Source: Beta vulgaris subsp. vulgaris (lineage: Eukaryota; Streptophyta; Magnoliopsida; Caryophyllales; Amaranthaceae). Taken from it: a stretch of 64,000 bases of DNA. Shown here piece by piece: positions 55,626 to 64,000 of the stretch. The position numbers and the translations under genes are program-made. Below the pieces are notes generated by a model, which was not told the origin of the DNA, made no database searches, and saw only the letters and a list, made by a program, of their open reading frames with translations. The DNA lies in contig NC_079206.1 in NCBI RefSeq assembly GCF_026745355.1, forward strand, positions 21,817,399 through 21,881,398, read 5' to 3'. How positions within the stretch are numbered: the stretch's first letter is position 1; every line of letters starts with the position of its first letter.

Positions 55626-56756
55626 TAAGTTTGTAATTGAAGATTCTTAAAATCTTCAATCTAGGTTGTACTTTTATTTTTATTTTTATGAAATATAAAA
55701 ATATTTTGCATATCTCCTGTGTTTTTATGGCAATTTCGGTATTTTTTGCTTACATTATTCATCCATTTTATGCAATTTATTGTTTGTCTAATCAAATTAT
55801 TAAATTCTAAAAATAAATAAGATGAACAGTTTACAAAAATAGTCACATCAAATAATGTATGACAAAAATTTAATTCCCATTAAAGAGATTTACAAAATAA
55901 TTCTTGGGAAACTAAAACTGAAAATGGTTTAACTTGGAACATGATTACTTCTAAAAACTAATGATGAGGATTCCACTTGGACATGTCATTAATATCTTAA
56001 TAAGAATCCATTGAAACGAACTTGAAGTTTCTCTTAATCTGAATCCATGAGGAATTACCTTCAAGTTTCTCTTAATCTCAATCCATTGAAACGAACTTGA
56101 AGCAGTACTCAAACAAAACCTAAATCATGAGCAGCTGAAAATTAGGGATCATAAATCGAAATTCAAATCTAACAAATTAATTAACTTCGTATGAAATTTT
56201 ATTGGAAAGTTTAAAGATTGATATTCATGGGTTTTGCAAGGAGAATTTTTGGTGTTAGAGAGAGAGAAAGAGAGGATCAAAGATATCTAGTATGTAAGTG
56301 TGCAATTTCACCATATGGTTTGGTAAGGTTGTGCAAAATCTAACGGTTCAGATTAGATTAATGTTTTAGATCGCCTCGTTTAAGTGCCCAAATTAATGGA
56401 ATAGTTAAAAATTTTCAAAGCAAATGTGGCGCGTCCTATTTAGGTCTAACATTATCAATTTTACTTTCATCTCGTCTCTCTAGAAGTTCCAGGAACTAGT
56501 TTAAGCATGACCCATTTTTCTCTCTCTTCCCTCTTTTCATCATGTCCTCGGCTACCAGTTATCTTCAACTCGAAGCTTTAGACCGTCATCTCTCAGGATG
56601 TTGCCTTCCTCAAATTGTTGGTTTTTTTTTCTCTCTTTAGAAGGTCAATACATGCCATTTGTGCTCCATATACATTCACTTGGAGTGCATTTTGCTTCGG
56701 GTTGGTTTAATTTGTTCTAGTTTTTGGATTTTGCTTCAATTTTAATTTTTGTCTTC
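55626..56756. other. AT-rich DNA without a recognised gene
   Basis: The first 80 bp resemble the 3' side of the inverted acidic frame. AGTTTCTCTTAATCT-type phrases repeat near 56020-56090. No P1/P2-like frames and no LTR were found here. Confidence 0.5.
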
Positions 56757-56769
56757 CACAACAAGAATG

Positions 56770-57080
56770 TCAGCCTTTAGCGTCCGCCAAAATCGGACGC
56801 TAAAAACACGGAATCGGACGCTAAATATATTAGCGTCCGCCGACGGACGCTAAACAGCTTATGCAAAACCCTTGGTCGGTAATTCTCCAGATAGCGTCCG
56901 CACAGCGGACACTAAATATTTAGCGTCTGATATTTCCAATTTAGTGACCGCTTCCTCGGCAGTCGCTAATTAGCGACCGTTTCCTCGGCAGTCGCTAATT
57001 AGCGATCGCCCAACACAGACGCTAATTAGCGACGGCCCAGGCAGTCACTAATTAGCGACCGTCATCTACAGTCGCTAATT
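56770..57080. repeat. CACTA-3 left subterminal palindromic array
   Basis: TAGCGTCCG and CGGACGCTA alternate, e.g. the near-perfect palindrome TAGCGTCCGCCGACGGACGC; further in, the motif drifts to TTAGCGACCG and CAGTCGCTAA. Confidence 0.85.
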
Positions 57081-57429
57081 AGCGACCGTTTTCACAAACC
57101 CTTCTCTTGGAAGCTTTTTTTCTTTTAATTAATTGATATTAAATGTAATAAGATATTAAATGATGCAAATACCATACTTCTTTTATTAAGGGAAACAAAG
57201 TAATCAATTCAATTATTATTGATAATAAATGTAGATACAAGTGAAAAAATAATTCTAGAACTAAATTCTAGTATACTTAGAACAAAATCTAATACAAATC
57301 TCATATAATTACATGTACACTAATTTAAACTCCACAACAAAAATCTGGAACAAAACGGACTTCACATCTGGTATTTGGATCGAAACCAACTTCAAATCTG
57401 GAACTCAAACGCAAATCTCATAACCCTGC

Positions 57430-58369
57430 AAATCAACAAAAACAAAGAAATTAATGAAATTAACCAGATATCAAGTAAGAAATTAATGAAATTAACAAAT
57501 ATCAAGTAAGCAAGCTGTGAGCTATGCCTTCCAAACTTCCAACTGTAGTTATGCAAAACAAGTAATCGTATAGTTGAGAAAGCTAACTATACACACTGAG
57601 CAGCAATAGAGGACTTCGGATTCCACTGAAGGAGCCCTCAGGCAATGGAACAGCAAAATAATTGGACATAGGCTTAGCAAATAAGCTCCTACATATTATT
57701 TCCACCAGAAAGTTCAATGTTACCTATGAACACGGATCATCTCCATCTCCTAACAGATGGTCCATTTATAAGATCAATGGTTGGAAATGCTTGAAGGGGA
57801 AAATAGGGGTGTAAAGAAGAAAAACAAGGTAAAAGCAACCAAAGTTATGGGTCATGTCAAGAACAAACATTGCACCATCATGATCAAAGACACAAAAGCC
57901 TTGGATACAAATAGTTTTATCATAGTAACATCAGACAATGTAGGCGAAATTCGACATGTCGTTACAGGCTCCTTCATTCTCTAAGTTGACAGTCCAGAGC
58001 ACCAAACTAAGCAAATTTCCAAATCTTTATCAACTGAATAATGTTGTTTTGACTAGGCAACTAGCTACTGTTGTATATATAAACACATAAGTTGACAGGA
58101 AAAGGCAAAATATCAAGAACAAAACGTATAATGTGGTAGCAGACCATTGAATACAACATTCATGATCAATTTTATTGTGGTGATTATGGAATTAATTTTC
58201 TCTACAATAGCTTGAGGGATTAAGCCTTCTTATCCTTAGCCCTCTACTTGTACATGAATGACACCCCATTAGTGTTTCTCTAATATAAATCTTAATTACT
58301 TATTTCTTTAAAAAAAATGACCACAAAACCTCAAAATTTCATACCATTTAAGACTCACTAGAAATATAC
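57430..58369. other. CACTA-3 interior without a recognised exon
   Basis: Lies 3' (minus strand) of the last ECM29 exon. A 67-codon open frame at 57781-57984 has no recognisable family. Confidence 0.4.
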
Positions 58370-60475
58370 CTTTGAGATGGTTGGTACAGAACTGTATGCA
58401 GGCAAAATTCAACAAATATTTCACAGTCCTGAGACCTCTCATCAGTCTATACTTTGCAGCAATTTCATCGTCAAATTTGCGAGAATGAGCTTCACCAATG
58501 ACCTAGAGCTAGAAATTATTGAAGAGTTTAGACGAAAGATCTAGACTTAAAAAAGCATAGCAAGATTTCCTCAAGAGCCCCACTTACACCAGAGAAATTT
58601 GCAGCATTGCCTCGAGGGTGACGATTTATAGTACAAAAAAAATCAAAATATACCTTTACACAAGTTCTAAGAATTATTGCTTGATGCTGAGGAGGATGCT
58701 TCGAAATGTCTACCAAAAATTTGGGAGCCATACTTTTCTGGACCTATCAAGAAGCATTACAGATTTACAGGTTAACAAATTACCAGAGGAATTCACTAAA
58801 AATAGATTTTAAGCACCACTTATGTCTCTGAAAGAACTGAACTTCAGGGTAACTAACAAATCAACTCAAACCTCTATCTCTGAGCGCTCAAATGCCATCT
58901 TAATGTAAATGATGCAAAAATTCCAGACCATTGCAGCAGCGGTTGCTTCTGTATACATACTCCATAATTCGGATAATGGCAAGCCAATTCCTGGCTCATG
59001 CTTCACACGCTTATTTATATGACTTAAAATTTCAAGTACCTAATTCAAGGAGCAACAACACATCAATCATTCTAAAATCATAATTCGACACTTTCTAGCC
59101 AATCGAGCAATACTCTGAAGATCTAAATAATTAAAGATCCCACATTTCATGTTTAAAAGCATCAAAGTTGTGTGTATGGAACCAACTTGTACTACAATCA
59201 ACTAACAAAAGACACCCTTTTGGCATCTTATGTTTAAATATGCTTAGACACCCTTACTAACTGTTCCTTTAATAGCAGAAGAGCAGAGTACCATCATTTC
59301 TATAAGCATAATCAAACAATAGGAGACTTCAAAGAGAGATGACATATCAATTATTCTGATGATCTCCTTACCCGAGGATAAATCTGAACTCATAAAAGTT
59401 ACAATTACCAATTTTTCACCTATCTAGTTGCCTTTAGTTAGTCTCTATACAATTAACTCACATATCACTCTAAATGTATGATCAGTCATCCAAACCAAAA
59501 CCTTCATGTACAGAATAGTCTTGTAAATGAACAACCTGTCCTTGGTGAAGCACAATTATCTAAAATTTCTGTCTTTTTGGTATAACACTATAACTCTATG
59601 TCTTGCTCCTAGACTTATTCAAAACTCGTTACTTACAGTATCTGGCGTTACCGAAAAGTAACAACTACAATTGACATTGGTGAGAAATTCCTAATGCATA
59701 CTACTAATAGCCGCTTTCTTGTTCATAACATTTCCTGGTTGCAATTGAACATCATCTATTAGCTATTTATAGTGGTGAAATATTGATTTCATTATCCAAC
59801 ATTCATGATCTAATACAGAACATTCAGAATTAGATATCCAATTTGTTATGAACTAGCATCACTGGATATTCGACATTGAACTCCAATCCTAAACACACAC
59901 TTCTCAAGGAGAAGCAACGCTCTATCACTTCATTGTCCAATTTTACCAAAACTACAATTTAATAGTACGAATAATCAACGTTCAACTCCAACTGCATTCT
60001 AAACTATTGTCACTACAACCATGCTTAATCATCAAGCAATCAACTATAACAATTAAAAACACCTTAATTCATTGAAAATTTGATTAATTTCATCAGTAAT
60101 CGCAAAAACCCTAACATTCACAACACAAAATCCAGTAAAAACTCAGAAACAAAATAACTCAATCCGCCGTAACACACAAATACGAAATCAAATCCAACAA
60201 AAATGAAGGAAATACAGAATTGAACGAATAAAATGTTAAAGGACCTTGTTTCGAATAATCGAATTGAAGTAGATTGAGAAGAGAGAGCAGCGATAGCGCG
60301 AGGAAGAAGCTTGGCGAGTAAGAAGCTTGGCAAGTAAGATATCGAGCTTGGAGTCGTCGCAGAAAGCTAAGTTGTTAAGCATTCTTTCCAGTATATCTTC
60401 TTTATCTTTATCGGATGTTGCCGCCATAGCCGACAACAAGGTTGAAGAAGATGATGGTGAAGAAGATGAATTCGC
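58370..60475 (-). pseudogene. ECM29: Captured ECM29 (proteasome adaptor) gene fragment, exons 1-4
   Basis: Minus-strand exons with AG/GT borders: 1, 60475-60245 (MANSSSSPSSSSTLLSAMAA... KEDILERMLNNLAFCDDSKL); 2, 59039-58872 (VLEILSHINKRVKHEPGIGL, GLPLSELWSMYTEA, MAFERSEIE); 3, 58743-58654 (MAPKFLVDISKHPPQHQAII); 4, 58502-58370 (AKYRLM, then after a 1-nt shift SQDCEIFVEFCLHTVLYQPS). These match, from memory, the N-terminus of plant ECM29, a HEAT-repeat protein that tethers and stabilises the 26S proteasome. Exons 1-3 are whole codons. Exon 4 is 133 nt and its frame is broken. Introns are retained, so this is genomic capture. Only about 200 of roughly 1800 residues are present. Confidence 0.85.
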
Positions 60476-60689
60476 CATTGATTTTCACTTGAGCTGTTCA
60501 CTTCTCCGTTGTATTGGTGTTTGCCTTGGCAGTCAATTTCTGATTTCTAAGTGTGGTCGATGGTGAGAGAGAAAAAAATAGGACGGTGAGAAAGAAGACG
60601 AAGAAAGAATAAGGATTGATAGAGATCGGGTTGGAAATTAGGTGGGTCATGTTTTGCTTTATGACCATCGAATACCGTCCGTCATGTTA

Positions 60690-60860
60690 GACGGTAAACT
60701 TGTACAACGGACGCTAATTAGCGTCCGCTTCAAATACGGACGCTAATTTTAAAAAGCCGGACGCTAATTAGCGTCCGTCAAAAGATGGACGCTAATTTTA
60801 CTAAACGGACGCTAATTTGCGTCTGATGGGTCCGGACGGTAAATTCAGACGCTAAAAGCG
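60690..60860. repeat. CACTA-3 right subterminal array
   Basis: GGACGCTAATTAGCGTCCG repeats head to head four or more times, mirroring the left end. Confidence 0.85.
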
Positions 60861-60875
60861 CGAATTCTTGTTGTG

Positions 60876-62855
60876 CTCAAAACAATTTGTTGTTTTTAAT
60901 GTATTTCGCTTTAAATCCATATAATTATTTCTAAATTCTACACAAATATTGGTGTAATTCTTACTTCAAATATGACTTTGAATAAATATTTGTGTAACTC
61001 TAATGAATACTCATGCTCGTTCTTCACATTTTGTAGGCCTTAGGTGACACGAAATCTCACGGCCTCTTATATATGGTTGTAGAGCTAAAGTTTTCGCTAC
61101 TAAGTAGCACTTCTTCTGACATTTACATGGCAAAATAAATAAACTATGTTTTTTTCTTAAGCATACATCAAAAGAGATAGTGAAAGTCATGTATATATCT
61201 GAGTAGTATTAAAGTCAAATTGGGCAATATGTTAAAATAAATAGCGGAAACTTTTAAATTTAATTATGTCCTTCTTCTAAATCACTTCTTATACCTACTA
61301 AGATACATAACATCAGAGGATTAGTATCACTTGTTATTTTATTAAAGAAAAAACGTAGATGTGACACGATTTAACAAAGTTGTTATTTTATTTGAGGATA
61401 GAGAGTGGTGGTTTATGTGTGTTGGAAAAAAGTTATTCAAATAACAATGGGTTAACGTTGTATCAAAAAAAAATTGCAAAGGATAATGTACAACTAATAA
61501 AAATAAAAGTGTATAAAGTATTGTGGGATAGAGGGTATAAAAGAAAAAAATATAGATAAAAAAGATGTTAAAAGAAGTTTGATATAGAAAAGCAAACCAT
61601 TGCCAAAAAATAGAAAAGAAAACTTTCTATCTTTGTAGGTTTCGAAACCGTGTCAGTACACTAGCAAGTGTAAAGCAAACAACTAAGCCAAGCTTCATTT
61701 TGTTGATTATGATTGTTGTTGCTTCCCTATATTAAAAGCTTTGTGAAAACTAGTCCCTTATATTGATGGGCCATAGCAGTTTCCCCTCAAAATCACCTAT
61801 AGGACCGGGCCTGTGAATACTTTTTGTAGCTTTAAAAAATATCGGTGTAACTTTAATGAGTACTTTCTGTAACTCCAAATAAATATTGGTGCCACTCTAA
61901 TGAATACTTCTTGTAACTCTAAATAATTATTAGTGTGACTCTGATGGATACTCCCTATAACCCTCAAAACAAATATAGGTCCAACTCTATTTGGATGTTT
62001 TTATGATAGTTTTCTTGAAAAAAAGGCTAGCATATATAAGAAATTAACGCGTGGCAGGAATTTGTCCACGTAAAAGGATGACATTTATGACTAATTACTA
62101 TGGATACTTCACATACTTTATATTCCTAATATGCGTATATGTATTTAAAATAACTTTTCACTTTTCAAAATTAATTATGAACTTTTTTTTTTGAAGAAAA
62201 TTAGTTGTGGATTATTTTGTAGCTTGGCTTCCGAATGTCGTTCGTTGTCGTTTGGTGATATCTTGTAGCCCTCCTCTTCTTGGGGAAGTTGTTATGTTCC
62301 AATTGTAATGCAAGCCTTCAATTAGGCTTTATTAATATAACAACCTCAATTATAAAAAAGAACTTATGTATTATTTTCTAAATTTCCATTAGTTACATTC
62401 TAAAATTGATATGTTCGGTATTTCAAAAATGATATTTATGATTTATGAAATTAGCAATTATAAATTTGGAAATTAAATAGTATAATTTACGACTTAGTCT
62501 ATATCATACGAAAAAATATTAAATTTATATACTAAAGTCAAACTTTATGATTTACAAAATTGTTTTATAATTTTTTAAAAATATTACAATTTACTTCAAA
62601 GATATTACCAAAACATGCAAAAAAAATTGTAATTTTCGAAACAACTCTATTTAAATCTTAATCAATTTTTTCGTGAAATAATTTTTTTTGGCATAATTGA
62701 TAATATTATTGAAGAAGATGGCCAAAAAAGAGTGGAAAATTATCTTTTTCGTAAATTTATTCATGGGTAGAGCCAACAAGTTTGAACTGTACAAGTTATC
62801 GATTCCGAAAATGATGGCTCTGGTGTATAGAGAGCACCTCACCGTTTAAAAAGTA
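60876..62855. other. AT-rich DNA, no gene
   Basis: No coding region recognised. A roughly 45-bp degenerate repeat containing AATAAATATTGGTG and ACTCTAATGAATACT occurs near 60950-61015 and in three or four tandem copies at 61830-61985. Confidence 0.5.
61830..61985. repeat. Degenerate tandem repeat, about 45-bp unit
   Basis: Units like GTAACTCCAAATAAATATTG then GTGCCACTCTAATGAATACT repeat three to four times; a related unit lies at 60970-61012. Confidence 0.6.
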
Positions 62856-63121
62856 ACCATAGGAACGAGAACCCACTATTTCTTTAATCATCTGTATTTA
62901 ATTTGTCTTGTTTCAAAGCAAAATGTCGAAAAAAAGACAAAAAATAGTGGTTGGGAAGGTTATAGTAGCAAAAGACATTGGATTTTTATTTTATACATTG
63001 GAAAAATCCGTTTTGTTATTAATAGACCGGGGGAAAAAGAATAACTCAAAGAAATAAAATCAATTAGTAGCTCGAAGACGAAGAAAAAATATTCGTTTAT
63101 TTGGATCAAGCTTTCGAGGGT
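62855..63121 (+). pseudogene. rpl20: Plastid-derived insert covering the spacer and start of rpl20
   Basis: From about 62855 the sequence has a typical plastid spacer look (GAACCCACTATTTCTTTAAT, ATAGTAGCAAAAGACATTGG, ACATTGGAAAAATCCG). It leads into a frame reading LVARRRRKNIRLFGSSFRG at about 63064-63121, which matches the N-terminus of plastid ribosomal protein L20 (usually ..[20 protein letters not shown]). The expected ATG region is mutated and homology stops after FRG. An old nuclear plastid-DNA copy is the natural reading. The left limit is uncertain. Confidence 0.7.
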
Positions 63122-64000
63122 ATCTAGTTATTTTTTACAGAGAACGATAATATGTTGAAGTAAATTGTCATATTTTTTCATCGATTATTAACTAAATTCT
63201 TATATTATAAAGGTTATTTCATAGAAATTATAATTGATATTTTTCTATATTACATCAAATTTAAATATTAAAGAAATTGATTTCAAAATTTATAAAGTAT
63301 AATTTAGGATAATATCTATAACTAATTTTGAAAAGTCAAAACTGCTTTAAATACAAGTTTACAGTAGGAATATATCGTATTTGAATTTGTCTCTAATATC
63401 TAGCCATAAATGACGTAATGCTGACATGTACAAATGCTTGGCTCACATTAAAGTATTATTTAGCTTTTTTTTTTCTTAAAAAGGCTATTGTAAGATTTTC
63501 AAACTCTACTCAGTACTTACCATAACCCTGAAAAGAGATATTGGAGAAGAAGAAAAGGGGTGAGAAGTCAGAACAAACAAGTCGTTCGGTTAGAAAGCGC
63601 TAGCGGTCTTACTTAGCTTAGGAAAGATGCCATTTCTCTTTTTTAGCCAAGAATTGTTCAAGTTAAATCAGCTGGTAGTCTTTCCTTGGCTTGTTGTTTC
63701 AGCGAGATTGGCTTGGTAAGAGAAGCGGAAGAAGGCAAGAAGATTCTTTGTTGTGCTTACGGTGTTTGGTGTTTAACCAGCATAAGAGAGAGAGAGATTC
63801 GGTAAAGTTTCAAGTTTAAAGATAGACGAATGAGATATGAGGCTTGGTGAATTAGAGATCAAGCACTTGGCGCCTATGTTGAAGTTTGATTCAGTGTAGA
63901 CTTCTTTTGTTTCTTTTTAAGGCTAATACTTTAATTTGACTTCATAATATTCACACACCTCACTGCGATCGTATTTTTTTAATTTGCTAATATATACAAA
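63122..64000. other. Unassigned sequence; G/A-richer stretch at 63520-63900
   Basis: No gene recognised. The 63520-63900 stretch is less AT-rich than its surroundings, contains AGAAAGCGCTAGCGGTCTTA and GAGAGAGAGAG, and has no long open frame. Confidence 0.4.

Larger units (their letters stand above)
42471..55630 (+). mobile_element. Tat-2: Tat-lineage Ty3/gypsy element with extra divergent gene pair
   Basis: Order on the plus strand: LTR end, PBS, gag (43008), degenerate protease zone, RT-RNase H (47255), second RNase H (48624), integrase (to 50430). Then on the minus strand a PMD plus coiled-coil gene (54650 to 50458) converging on pol, and on the plus strand an acidic frame (about 55090-55625). 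The dual RNase H places it in the Tat lineage. It is distinct from Tat-1 (Tat-2 has ATPKDQYPM where Tat-1 has ACPTNSFPL). The 3' LTR was not recognised; the end given is the end of the acidic frame. Confidence 0.8.
56757..60875. mobile_element. CACTA-3: CACTA-type element carrying ECM29 exons
   Basis: Left tip CACAACAAGAATGTCAG (56757) and right tip, reversed, CACAACAAGAATTCGCG (60875) share the first 12 bases. Both ends are packed with TTAGCGTCCG and its complement (56770-57080 and 60690-60860), the subterminal-array architecture of CACTA elements. The flanking triplets are TTC and CTC. The terminal CACAA instead of CACTA is a minor variant of the superfamily or a related clade. No transposase is visible. 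The inside carries four exons and three introns of a host gene on the minus strand. Confidence 0.8.

Noticed and set aside
57781..57984. 67-codon plus-strand frame inside CACTA-3
   Set aside because: Opposite strand to the captured ECM29 gene, no known domain, and no conservation evidence.

Overview
This window looks like a stretch of repeat-rich, probably heterochromatic, nuclear DNA from a flowering plant (most likely a eudicot). It is AT-rich, and almost everything recognisable is a decayed plant transposable element: Ty3/gypsy (Tat lineage and a chromovirus-like element), a Sirevirus-like Ty1/copia element, L1-type LINEs, CACTA/En-Spm elements, Helitrons, and Stowaway-like and other MITEs. 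A short plastid-derived piece covers the start of rpl20. I found no intact host gene, no tRNA or rRNA gene and no CRISPR array.

Layout. 1-6.3 kb: Tat-lineage pol remnant (+) followed by an antisense coiled-coil reading frame and tandem repeats. 6.3-14.6 kb: chromovirus-like gypsy element on the minus strand (gag, long leader, PBS-like site, LTR). Its leader holds a 3.84-kb CACTA element (7487-11327) carrying exons of a GT14 glycosyltransferase gene. 14.6-18.1 kb: two related unidentified reading frames, an acidic protein, and the start of a divergent plant-mobile-domain (PMD)-type reading frame. 18.3-30.5 kb: copia-like LTR, copia pol scrap, LINEs, Helitrons and MITEs, several of them nested. 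30.5-39.7 kb: Sirevirus-like copia element with an env-like reading frame; its 3' LTR is cut by a second CACTA element (39.7-42.0 kb). 42.5-55.6 kb: a second Tat-lineage element with gag-pol on +, a PMD/coiled-coil gene on the opposite strand, and a divergent acidic nuclear-protein frame on +. 56.8-60.9 kb: a third CACTA-type element carrying four exons and three introns of the proteasome-adaptor gene ECM29. 60.9-64 kb: AT-rich DNA with an old plastid insert.

Two themes stand out. First, two large CACTA-type elements each carry genomic pieces (introns included) of unrelated host genes, so capture looks recurrent here. Second, the Tat-lineage element at 43-55.6 kb has an extra head-to-head gene pair: a PMD plus coiled-coil protein facing back toward pol, and a Pro-rich/acidic protein with a basic nuclear-localisation-like stretch. 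The same pair, with the same TATA context, recurs in inverted orientation at 17-18 kb beside two more unidentified frames. This divergent module is my best candidate for an under-described system. Most coding regions are broken by stops and frameshifts, so functions refer to ancestral copies.
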